Made by a program: the position numbers and the translations under genes. This document shows, in pieces, positions 47,880-58,844 of a stretch of 64,000 nt of DNA (position 1 is the first letter of the stretch; the number at the start of each line of letters is the position of its first letter). A model generated the notes under the pieces. It was not told the origin of the DNA, made no database searches, and worked only from the letters and a program-made list of their open reading frames with translations. The stretch is from positions 1,178,001 through 1,242,000 of the forward strand of contig WHUZ01000006.1 in the NCBI GenBank assembly GCA_015179045.1, read 5' to 3'. The DNA is from Kalaharituber pfeilii. Taxonomy: Eukaryota; Ascomycota; Pezizomycetes; Pezizales; Pezizaceae.

Positions 47880-48550
47880 CTGCTTGGGACACCGATGCGG
47901 AAAGTAGATTTTTATTTGCAAGCACAGCGTTCTAGTCCTGAGATTCTTGACTCCACATTATTTAAGGAAACATCACCTAGGGCAGGATCTGTGTTTAACA
48001 TCAGTTCTTCCTCTTCAAAAGGATTATCCGATGCCCCTTCTGCGTCAGGAACATGTTTACTTGCTTTCATATCTTCCCTATTACTGTCAACCCGATTCTA
48101 GAGTGCATAATACTGGCTTCTCAAGGCTATCTCTTTGGGACTAGGTGGAGGCGTTTACTAGTTGTAAAATTTCCAGTAACAGATACACCTGTAACTCCTC
48201 CGGCGGTAGTGGTTATGGTTCCTCCAGTAACATATTACTCAGTTCGACACTTTTGGTTCCATCTAGAACGGCTATCATATTTGCCAGAGAAGAGCTAGGA
48301 AGAGATTTCAGGCCTGATCTCAGCTCAGCATGCTTATTTTCCGTAGTGTCGAAGCAGCAACATATCCACTAGCACCATAGTTCAATCCAGTGGATTCCTT
48401 AGTTATGATCAATGCATTCGAGCAGAATAACTGGTGAGGGTCATTGTGGTGTGACCTGAAATGGAATTTGCTGATAGTCGGAGATGCTCGCTCACTAGAG
48501 ACTCCCACAAAGAAATCCTCAAAGCTACCTCTACTTGTCATTAACCCCAA
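47880..48550 (-). pseudogene. Decayed coding-like stretch of unknown family
   Basis: On the minus strand, protein-like segments follow one another in changing frames: FEDFFVGVSSERAS, then LANMIAVLDGTKSVELSNM, PEELQVYLLLEILQLVN, and finally an acidic run ASDNPFEEEELMLNTD and NNVESRISGLE. The order of folded-looking and acidic segments suggests an old gene broken by stops and shifts. I recognise no domain. Confidence 0.3.
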
Positions 48551-49659
48551 TTACTTTGAATCTGTTACGAGGGCCAACCACGACAGCTTGTAAAGCATGT
48601 GGAAGAGATGATGCGCGGCTGGCCGATAATACTGCTGGAGTTGTGGTTTTAGAGGTTTGGCGAGTGTTCACCAATGGTCAGATTGGGGCCTCCTGACAAC
48701 GACCTGAAGGTTGGTGGGAGTGTTTATTAACAATATGATGTGCCTATATCACGTGGCACATCCAAGTGGCAGCGAAGGCTAGCGACTGACCTACATACAG
48801 TGTATATCGAAGGAATGACGATCTATGTGGTGTACGCTGTGGTTCTGGAATTGAACACTGGACTGGTAGAAGCTGTTGGACTTTCTTGTACCACTATGCA
48901 TAGTAGACAAGGGAGCGGGTCCGCGGGGACGGCGGGGACTGGGGGGGAACAGCTTTCACGGCCTCGCAATGTCTTTGTGAATGGCGGGATATTCCCATGG
49001 CATATGCGCTGCAGTAGTGGTGACGGTTCGTCATGATCAGCTTCCATGCCTGCTTCACCTCGACAAGGCTGACGCCTTACGCTTCTGGGCAACGTGATCT
49101 GTGGCAGCAGACACGCGCGGGCGCGGTGCGAGAACTACCAGGAACGGCGCGCGTTGAGTCGGGGGTCTCACAGTTACACAGAGGCACCTCCGAAAGCGAC
49201 CTAACCAATTCACACCGACTTCTCCCAGAAAAAGCCCCAGCATACCAGTACGCAACCGCAAAGCAGTTTTAGCCTCGACAACACCATCAGGTGCTTCCTT
49301 GCGAGTTTGACAAAGTTGAGAAAATACTAGCCCCTACTTGGTACGGGCGTCGACATTGGGAAGTAAGTGGATAGGCTTGAAAAGGCTACAGTTGGTTCAA
49401 CACGGATACAAGAATACAAACCGAATACTTCAACAGAATCCTGGTTGCCAGGCAATCAACAGCAGTACGTATCAGCAGACATTAAGCAGGGGCCCTGCCT
49501 ATTCTCAAGGCAGTCCTCACTACATCTGCAACAACGCTCAATCTTGTTCATTCCGCACTGTTGCATACCCCCTACCCCCCCTCCCATACACACACACACT
49601 TGACCAGCGCCTCACCTGTTTCAAGAATGCCATAGTTTACCCAAAACACAATTACACGG

Positions 49660-52600
49660 ATGGAGAAACCATGGGTTCAAGAACATATCAGGTCTCGTTT
49701 GAAGCAGCTGTACGCTTCACGAAAGGCACAATTTCGCCAGCAAAAGAAGAATGGCAATGCCAAGGTAATGCAAACAGAGAACCCACTTAAATATGAGAAT
49801 ACAATAGGCCCAGATGGAGAATTGGCCTTTCCATGCAGTGAGCAGAAAGCTCTTAGAATCATAAAGGTATAGCTATTCATTCACCATTTTGGGCCATCCA
49901 TCATTGACATTGCTTGTTAGTGGATCCACTATTCCCATGTTGATCCTCAAATGGGCTCCAATGTAGAAGCACGGCTCATCACAGGGAGCTTGTCTGATAA
50001 GTCGTCGCTTATAACATGCGAATTCACTACATCATGTGTGGTCTCATTTGAAAGCACTCACGGACGCAGGATAACTGAGGGTTCAAGAGGTAGCGTCATC
50101 CGCCTGTTAGAGTACGATCTCATATTCAAGGGATCAGATGGCGAATTATTCTGGGAAAACTTCCATTTCCAGGACCAATGTGAACCAAAAAGGCTACTTG
50201 CAAAGTCAGGGAAACCATACATACCACCCTCAAAGGAGCATATCATCAATTCTAGTGTCCCTGAGCCTATATACCGAATTCACAGGTTCAAGCTGCTCTA
50301 CACAAACGAAGACTTATCCTCTGGGATCCTTATTCAGGGGATGTCATTACTGGAGCACAATGAGATCAAGCAACTATTGGGGAGGTTACCAAGAAAAATA
50401 TTTGTACGTCAGAAGGCTGTAAAGGCTTTAAGTACCAAAGCAAAGGAGCAACCTTGTCATGAAAGGGGCATAGACGGAGATTCGGATGATGATGGCCTGC
50501 ATCTACAATCTCAGCCTGGATCGCCTGAAAAAAATTCAACAAGTAGCTTCGTTCATGGTGATGTTTCTGAGCTTCAGTTTGCAACACAGGTGTTGTCACA
50601 GTTGGGAGCGGCTGACTCCTTGAAAATTGAAAGCAACAAGCAAACTTCGTTACCTGACTCTGCTAAATCATCAACGGCCAGCTTTGCAAGAGATCCTACA
50701 CCCCTTTTCAAGGAGACTTCCGACTGGTCAAGGAGGATAGTAGACTGTCAGGCAGACGTAAAACGTCAACTTGATGAGGTGAAGAAGAAAGTTAGTGCTG
50801 GATGCTTAAGCTCCCGTGCTGCAAAAGGTGATGAATGGGATCATGGATATCTAAATACCAAAATGAGCTCTACTGACGCAACTACGAAATATTTAGTTGT
50901 AAAAAGACGCAATTCCTCTGGAGTATCAGAGGTTGTAAAGATGGCTTCCAGCGATGGTGTCGATGACCAAGGAAAATTGAACATCTCGAATTGGCATTCG
51001 CAAAGTCAAACGCATTCTTCCATAATGCCTTTGTTGGGTTCAAAGTCGCAGTTGCATCCAGGGTGGCAAGGAATGAAGGAAGTTACCTTACTAGACGTAA
51101 CAATACCTAGACAACAACTAGATATATTAGAACAAGACTCAGGTAAGGAGCTTGATCTTTGTCTTCTGTCGATTTTCTACAACTCACATATATGACAGCC
51201 TGGTTTCCAAGGGGTGACTTCCACCAGGGTCAACATGGCAAGTCTTTCATACCTCTAAAAGAGACGCCGCAGCCTCAGGATTACAAATTCGAAAGAAAGG
51301 CAATTCAAGCGTTACAGTCTACTTCACCAAGCCTGCCAGAAGCGATCCATCTTGATGATCTTGCATCCTCATCGGACTCTGAACTCTCATGGTCCCCTAG
51401 CCCACATGGCTCTCCTACAGCTGCGTCAAAAACCACATACGGTATGCTTCCCGACAATAGCTCATCCCAGCGGCTCGAGGAACCGAAACTTGCAAGCGCA
51501 GAGCAAGGGGTCTGCAGAAGGTGCCTTGAACGCAACATTATCTGCTCGAGGCCGCCTATTTCGCCAAGGATCACATCTCAGTTAATCCAAACTAATCATG
51601 ACGAGTTTGGCACAAGTTGTGAAGGATGTAAGGCTGCAGGTGTTTCTTGCATTATCAATGAAGACGGCAAAACTGCATTGAATACATGGCTGGAAGGCTC
51701 TGCTTATTCTGAGGATATAGTTGAACATAGAGACGTTGGGGCTATCACACGTAGCCCGTCTAGATTGTCAGAAATGTCTGCTCACAATGCTATCAACTCA
51801 GCAAGTCCGAGCCCAAGAGAACCCTTGGCCTCATATGCCGACCCGGAAACTAGTGATTTTACTTTTCTGATGAAGGTTCCAAGCAAAGTGCCAAAAGCGT
51901 CTCAACAAAGACAGAATACTGGAAATTCGAACTGCCGTGGGAAGATGTCAGTGTCCAAAAATAAACATTCAAATTCCAGGCTGAAGCATGAATCGAAGAT
52001 TCAGGAAATAGAGGATCCTATGACTGGAAATCTTAATTCGGATACTGATGAAGAGTTACCGCTCATGGTGGACCCATCTGGTGCAACAAATGTAGCGAAG
52101 TATGGGATTTTACGGTCGCAACAAATAGTTGCGAAGAAGGAAGAGAAAAAGCGAAGGCTCGAGAGATTGAGTCAGGGCTTACCAGAAGTGGAAGTGGAGA
52201 GCCTAGAAAACGAAACAGAGTGCTCATCATATGATGGGTATAGTTCAAGTGAAGAACGAAATGAGACTCGGCGGCGAATGGAAGAAAGTATGACTCCGGG
52301 TTGCAAACATGATACTGATTTTGATAGTCGGGAAAGGGACAGTTCTTCTGTGTCTCATATACCAGCAATTGATGTGGGTTCGCCCTCGAGCTCGGCCTCC
52401 AATGCCAGCATACAGTTAATAAAGCAAGAAGCGCACCACGAAGATGAGGAAGAGACAAAAGCGGGTCAGGTCACGCTTATCATTGAAGATAAAATATCTG
52501 ATAACTCAACCGATTTTGTCCCTCTTGTTTCTCACCATCCCAAGTCGCTCGAACAGAATTCTAAGCAGGTTGAAGTAGCTGGCAATACGGCACAGTTCAT

Positions 52601-54794
52601 TTCAGCCTCTGATTTAGCTTGCCATCCCACTACAGACAAGCAACCTAAACCTGTGGACTCCCCATGCCAAATCCAAAAAGAGGGAATAAATAGCACTCAA
52701 AAAATCGATGAAGAAGACGATGACGACGACGAGATACCACAAAAGGCGCCTATATCTTTTGAACCATCATGGAGCTTTTCTCCCGCGGTATTTCGACCAT
52801 CGCGTCAAGCAGAGGGTTTCCATCTTCTGCAGTCGTCAAAATCTGTGAAATTGGGTGATAATGACCATCTACCAAAATCAAAAGAGGATAAAACCGGGAC
52901 AATGGATTCTATTCGTGAGAAGAAGCCATCGCCAAAGAGTTCACATAGACAACTACCTACGTCAAGTACACTAAACGCTAAATCGACTATCAGTGAAAAC
53001 TCGCACTTAGGTATAGAAGATGCGGATATAAATCTGGAGAATGCTACTGCTGGTCTAAAAGGTATCCGTTCTACTGATAATAATGTCGTTGAAGATTCAC
53101 CTTTTCCTTCAACGGCTCTAAGACCAGATATAACCATTCAAGTGAAAGATACACCTTACAATGCGTCAAAAATAATCAGTCTTGACAAGGCTCCAATAAA
53201 TGGTGATAAAGCATCCGTTAAACATGGAGAAGATCCACATAGTACAGACTCAATGTTTGGCGGGGAGGATTGTATACCAGCTACCGCCTTGAAAACAGCA
53301 TCACAAGAGGAAAATTCACCGAACGCACCCCAAGCGAATTTTGCACCGAGATCAGACCCTCTAAAAGGCTGTAAATCTCATGAAAGCGAAAAGCAATGTG
53401 CGCAACACAATAAGGGGCAAAATTTTCACTCAGAATCTTCTAAGCGAAAGCTTGAAGTACTCTTACCAGTAAATGCTGGTGTGAAGAGGCAATTGATTCA
53501 GGATGAGGATGGTGGTGGCCAGCCTCACCGCCGGAAGAGGCTTCATATTCGCAAAATTGATTTCGGTATCCAGGAGCAAGAGTATAAGGATATCAAAGAT
53601 GTAGTTCGAGAATACAAGCAGAAATATCTCGAAATCCAATCTGTTGATGAACAAGCAAATGTGCTACAAGCCACTGATGATAGCATTGCAATTGAGCAAG
53701 CACGCGAAGAGGTATTTCGTTAACTCCACATTTCGCGTATTGTGTTAACAAAGAGTTAGGAATCGCCAAATCGAAAACCCAATCACCCACAACGGAAACA
53801 AAACATTCCGCTTGTAGTGCCGAGTAAACGGCCCGTACTTGCAAGCTCTCACGAAGAAATCATCAGACACGCTTCATCCTTACCAGCTAGGGGAATTGAC
53901 AAACCAGTCAAACGACGCAAAGAGACCCAGCCGCCTAAACGTTTGTCAGCTACTCAGCGCGCATTGGCTGCTCTGCTGGCTGAGAAGCCCCCTTCACTTC
54001 CTAATCCATATTCACCAATTCTCTACCAATCCTCTAGTAAAACTACACCAGATACCTCCTTCTCATCCTCCAGTAAATCGCCACAGAAGGTTGTAAGACC
54101 TTACTTCAGAAGCCCTATACTAGGTTCACACTCACCTCAACCTCACCCTAGATCCACTTCACGAAGGTCATCTCAAACATCTCATTCACTGCGAAATTCA
54201 GTATCTTTGCGGGAACTTTCACTGTCTCCGCGCAAACGTGGAAAAGCTGCTACATACCCTGAAGATACTGATGGTTCGGATACTGCTGATGTCATTGCTG
54301 CGCGGCCCACCCTGGCTCCTCAAGAAGTCCAGAAGACATTGGCTCCAGCGAGGGGTTTGACGAGTCTACTTCAACAGGAAACACCTGAGAAGATTGAGAG
54401 CTACGCGGGGATTAAGGGTCAGGACATTCAAGTGCTCATTCCCGGATACAACCGCTTTCAGGCGTTACAGAAGATAAGGCTTGATGAGAGGCGGAAGGCA
54501 TATTTTGGTCCTGGAGAGCTTGTTATGAAAGATCCGGAAGATATAGCCGAGAACGGAATAAAGAGGAAGGAACAGCTGGAAAACATGACGGCGCAAAAAT
54601 ATACCTCTCCACGTACCTCTGAGTGGTGGGAGGAGCACGATTCTCCGATCAAATCCTTTAGTAGGAAGTACGTCCAAGTCAAGGGGGTACGAGAGGGACT
54701 TGCGAAAAGCGAGGGTGTCACAAGAGTGGAAGTCGCTAGATTAACGAGCGGAGCGATCACAAGGAATGTAAAGAGAGTGATGGGATCATCATGA
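49660..54794 (+). CDS. Putative shelterin TPP1/Tpz1-like protein, 1658 residues
   Basis: Four exons join in phase: 49660-49866, 49921-51142, 51199-53711 and 53760-54794, with introns of 54, 56 and 48 nt (GTATAG, GTAAGG, GTATTT donors). The start MEKPWVQEHIRSRL and the next 200 residues recall the TPP1/ACD OB fold: an N-terminal Pro-Trp-(I/V), a strand pair LSDKSSLITCEFT, and YRIHRFKLLYTN (about 186-197) at the place of the last OB strand (LQVDRFSLL in the human protein). The middle is long, charged, Ser-rich and probably disordered. Around residues 581-627 lies C-x2-C-x6-C-x24-C-x2-C-x6-C. The C-terminal 150 residues (IPGYNRFQALQKIRLDERRKA, SEWWEEHDSPIKSF) look conserved but unknown to me. 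TPP1 links Pot1 to the rest of shelterin and recruits telomerase. Assignment rests on pattern only. Confidence 0.5.
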
Positions 54795-54799
54795 TATAT

Positions 54800-56005
54800 T
54801 TGTTGATCTTTCCTTTCGGTTTTATGCCCTCCTCTGATGAACTGTAAAATAAATCTGCTGCATATGATTTCTTTTCACTCTTCATTTTTCATGCATTTGT
54901 GCAGATTCCTATTTGGCTTGTTGCGGTGTTTGTTTATACAATGAATGGCGGGCGGGAGGGCCGAATTTGCTTTTGAACTCTTGTCTGCTAAGTTATATTT
55001 TTTTTCTGTTCATATTCTTTTATTTTGTTTCCAATCGTTTGCACATCTGATTTTTCTTCTCAGATAGATTGAACCCCTCAGCTTCCTACTCTGTTTGGTG
55101 CTAAGCTTTTCGGAACAGGCCGCAAGCTGCTCGGCATCCACAGAGGCGATGAAATAAGCAACAATTGTAATGGCGGGGTATGCCTTGGTTGTTAAAACAC
55201 TGCATTGCCTTGTTTTAGTGGCTCGAGGAACTTTAAACACTCAAAATCACACTGAAAATTTGTGCTTGGAGACTTGTGATAACCAGATCAGTCTTTTTAT
55301 GGCCAATAGAAAAATAGTATCACATCTGAATATGGCTAGATATAAGTACTTTTTTCTCGTTTCTCGTTTCTCTCTGTTTCCTTTTTATCTTTCTTGCTTT
55401 TTTTGCTTCTCTTCTCTTTTCGCTTGTTCTTTTTTTTGACTGTTGCTTTGTTGAGCTTGGAGATGCAGGTACGCCTGCATTTGGGACAAAATGCTACCTC
55501 TGCCGTTCCGTTGTTTTTATTAGGTATGCTGCTGATGAGGCAAATACACTTCCCCTTTCACGGTACAGGCCGCCAAATCTGACGAACTTTTGGCGCCCAT
55601 TACATCAAATACCTTCTTTTCATTTCTCTTTTCTTTTCCCTCTTTTTTTTCTTTCTTGTATATGCCCTCGCTGCGGAGATATCTTACAGGTATTTGTTTC
55701 TATATTTACTCCAAGGCTTCAATGTCAGTTACTTCATTTACCCTGTAATAATACATACCGACATACCTTTTCAGGAACTCGTTACAGTTGCTTAAGTAAG
55801 ATTACAATTTGTTATAAAACACTTAAAAGATTTTTCCAATGTTGTACATACGACTCTACATCAGATTGGCTCAAAAGAAAGTACGGACTACAAAACTACA
55901 AAATAGGTATAATCCTGTCTGTTCCGCTGACTTAGTGTGCTAAAACTTCCCTGTTAGGAAGTATAAGCGGAGTCAAAAAATTTGAAAGTAGGAAGTAACA
56001 AAAAT
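54800..56005. other. 3' flank and intergenic DNA
   Basis: T-rich DNA after the shelterin-like gene, with several TTTCTTTT runs and an AATAAA-like AAAATAAAT at about 54846-54854 that could serve in polyadenylation. No gene seen. Confidence 0.5.
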
Positions 56006-56007
56006 GT

Positions 56008-56118
56008 TGAAAGGAGGGGGATTCGAACCCCCGCGGGTTGCCCCATGAGAAACCTGTTCTAAGAACAGAAAGCATATTCTGCTTGAGTCACACGCCATAA
56101 CCACTCGGCCATCCTTCC
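56008..56118 (-). tRNA. tRNA-Leu(CAA) with 32-nt intron
   Basis: On the minus strand the acceptor arm GGAAGGA pairs with TCCTTTC (one G-U pair). The D arm reads GCCGAGTGGTTATGGC and the T arm GGGGGTTCGAATCCCCC. The anticodon stem TGTGA pairs with TCATG (two wobble pairs) and the loop reads CT-CAA-G, giving anticodon CAA. A 32-nt intron follows the base 3' of the anticodon, the canonical place and usual for fungal tRNA-Leu(CAA). An 11-nt variable region suits a class II tRNA. The mature molecule is 79 nt before CCA addition, slightly short for Leu. Confidence 0.9.
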
Positions 56119-56119
56119 A

Positions 56120-57145
56120 TTGACTGATATAAACATTAACAATCTCAATAATATGGCGAAACGTGGCTCTGAAAGCCAAATAGTTCTCCCGAAGCTAGGA
56201 TTGTTTGTATCGCATTGACCCGCACACAAATCTTTTCTAGCACGTTACATGACGGAGACTTGTAATAAGTGATGGAGTGGGGGGGTTTTATACTTGTAGA
56301 ATTTTGCACCAAACTAAAATGCATCTCACAAAGTACCTCCTGGCAATATAAAAGGGAGAGTTATAATTATATTTTGCGAGAAGATAGGCATACGATTACT
56401 CAGAGCAGATTTTTTTTAATTTTGTCTTTCACAGTACGGGTTCTTCCCTGCTGCAAAGCAACAGCAGCTACTTGGAGTAAGATCGACGGAAAAGAGTATT
56501 ACGAGGAGCCAGGGTCTGCACCGCAGGGGCGAGATTGTGACGGCATGAAGCTGTTTAGAATTAAGACCTTCCAATAACTTTAGCGCCGATATATTAAGAG
56601 CCATCACGGGCTGCACAAAAACATATTTCAAGAGGGTCGCACCTTCCTCGAGAAGATGTGTTGTGCTCTGCTCAATGCTTGGCCTTATCAGGGTGAGTTC
56701 TTATCAAGCGCTCACGTGGCGATAAGCTCACGTGGTGCTCCCACTCGTTGTATGGAGGGAATAAATCTGTGCCGAGAAACGAGAAACGTTAATACAATTG
56801 CGAGACCAAGTAAGACAACATATTACCTGGCCCTCTTCAAGCCTATACAGATGTAGCCTGCTTACATCGGTGTGTGATGCTTCAAGTATATGCATTTATC
56901 TGTAACACTCAAACCCCTTTCCATTCTCTGTATCACTGCGAGATTGAGAAATTCAATACGTCATCCATGGATAAAGCTATTCATCGTTCACAGAGATGTA
57001 GAAAAAAATGGCATCATAACCCCATCATTATTTCATTAGTTCCCCATACTCCAAACGTACAACACCGCATGCTACCACCTGTCTGCCATACCGGATATAT
57101 TCAACTCCACTTTTCAGTCCCATGCTTCATGCTAATGAATTCGAT
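56120..57145. other. Intergenic DNA between tRNA-Leu and ERV14
   Basis: No supported gene. Frames at 56269-56577 and 56874-57194 (+) have no motifs, and the latter overlaps the last exon of ERV14 on the other strand. Confidence 0.5.
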
Positions 57146-57151
57146 CGCCAA

Positions 57152-57750
57152 TCAGTGCGATTCATCCCGGATCAATGCAACAATCATGCTATAGAGATAG
57201 AAAAAGAACATGACCAGATGAAAACCAAGCTTAATAAATGATTCCTGTACATGGGACGGTCAGCAATGGCCTAGACTCCTCCGATGGGAAGTTATTCTCA
57301 CTTTCTTATGCTTGTTCAAAGTGCGGAAGATTTCGGTGGCATCAAGCAGGTGAGCGTTATCGACATATCTGTGAGTTGAATAGAGCATCAGTATTAGCCT
57401 TGAGCATGCACTAATATGTCTGAAGAGATCGCACTTCTTGATATTGAACGCCAATAGTGGCAAGTTCAGAGCAAAAGCCAACCAATATCCATTTATGAGG
57501 AACAGAAGACTCAAAAAGGCATGGACGGCAGCCTCCGGGAGGATATAGGCGTTCAATCGGTTGCAAAGGTCAATCGGGTTAATATAGTCACATTCCAGAT
57601 CAGAGTACCTGTACGCCAACGTCAGAAAGTTCCACGTGGCCTGAGAACGGAGCGATTTGAGGCTGACATGATGGTAAAGAAGACTTGTAGAAACAGATTT
57701 GCCGCATTTAGCAGCACTGCCAGTAAATATAGCCACGATTCACCAGACAT
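57152..57750 (-). CDS. ERV14: Erv14/cornichon COPII cargo receptor, 138 residues
   Basis: Four exons on the minus strand: 57750-57668, 57608-57435, 57368-57302 and 57244-57152, in phase throughout. Introns are 59, 66 and 57 nt, with donors GTCAGC, GTGCGA and GTGAGA and CAG acceptors. The spliced protein has exactly the family's length. It starts [20 protein letters not shown] and carries the signature [19 protein letters not shown] (the cornichon motif), then [36 protein letters not shown] and the last hydrophobic segment [20 protein letters not shown]. It is a multi-spanning ER-Golgi protein that loads transmembrane cargo into COPII vesicles. Every key motif is present and I see no damage. 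It is divergently oriented to the ZZ/EF-hand gene, with about 1.1 kb between the two starts. Confidence 0.96.
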
Positions 57751-57754
57751 TGTG

Positions 57755-58840
57755 TATAATATTCAGGAGTAAACTCCAAAGGGGGACACGGAGGTATGGC
57801 GAATCTCTGGTGGATGTGCCAAAGACTATCTCACCCAGGGCAAGGGTCAGTTAGCCCTCAGAAGTTTTAATGGAAGAGCTTCCTGAACTTAAGGACGGAA
57901 GGGTATGAGCAAGAATTGTATTATATTGGGTTATTCACTGTACCTGTGCCTGAAGGAGTTCGCAGCTCGTTTGCGGCGAGATAAGGTGGTAACGTTAGAT
58001 TAGCGACGTAAGAGGCGAAAACTAACAGAAATCTGGCAACTCAGCCACGGCAGTATTTTTCTCGTCCGTTTATCAAGTATGGCAACCTGGAGCCTGTTGA
58101 GAGGGAGGGGTTAAAATGGTGCAATTATATTCTCTATACTTGCTATAAGTGGATGGGGAGATGGCCCGAGACTGGGAGTTCCGTGTCTCTGGCTTCGGAA
58201 CTGATATATTATGTACGGTAATGGAGGGGGGTCGTTATTTTCCTTGGTGTGAAGGCAAACGCTTACTTGGCGTGGTGGTCTTTACTCCCCTACTTTTTCT
58301 TTTTTGCGAGGACTTCAGCTTGGCCAAGCCAGTAGAATCCTACAGGATCGCCCCCCCGCCCAAAGGCACTTGGCTGTACTGAGGCGTCTACGGTAAGTAC
58401 TTGTGTGGGTATGTGCATGTGTCCGCCGCACGCCACTGTGTGCTCCGCTGACAATTTTGTGCCGCAGCCCTTGGGAGCGGCAATGACGCTGACGTTGACG
58501 CTGACGCAGTCATGACGCATTGCAAACATGGCTTTGCCATCCGCCCGCAGGCTAGCTGCCGCGTCTTGGTAACTGCCCACCGCCCGCCAGTCCTCACCAT
58601 CCTGTGTTATGCTTTGGATCGCCCTCGAAATCCAGGCCCTCAACACCTACTACACCTCCTCGGCGATCCTGCTTGCTTCTTAAAGATCACCCCTCGCTAA
58701 AACACCAGCCGGCGCTTGCCCCCTCCCCCCGGGCTGGACTCCGCACAGTGCCCTGTGGATAACTTGAGGTGCTTATTCAACTAGTGCCTACGGTAGTGGG
58801 ATGCAACCCCGCCGGGACCAGCCTCCACCCGGCTTTCCAT
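57755..58840. promoter_or_regulatory. Divergent intergenic region between ERV14 and the ZZ/EF-hand gene
   Basis: About 1.1 kb separates two diverging start codons, so it must hold both promoters. The right half (58.4-58.8 kb) is GC-rich with tandem GACGCTGACGTTGACGCTGA near 58484-58503, a possible repeated factor site. Frames within it lack motifs. Confidence 0.45.
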
Positions 58841-58844
58841 CACA

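Noticed and set aside
51305..51574. Minus-strand frames over the shelterin-like gene (also 52063-52458 and 52805-53137)
   Set aside because: They are shadows of the long plus-strand exon and lack splice or domain support.
58290..58646. 118-codon minus-strand frame in the ERV14 to ZZ/EF-hand interval
   Set aside because: GC-rich promoter DNA; overlaps plus-strand frames and shows no motif.
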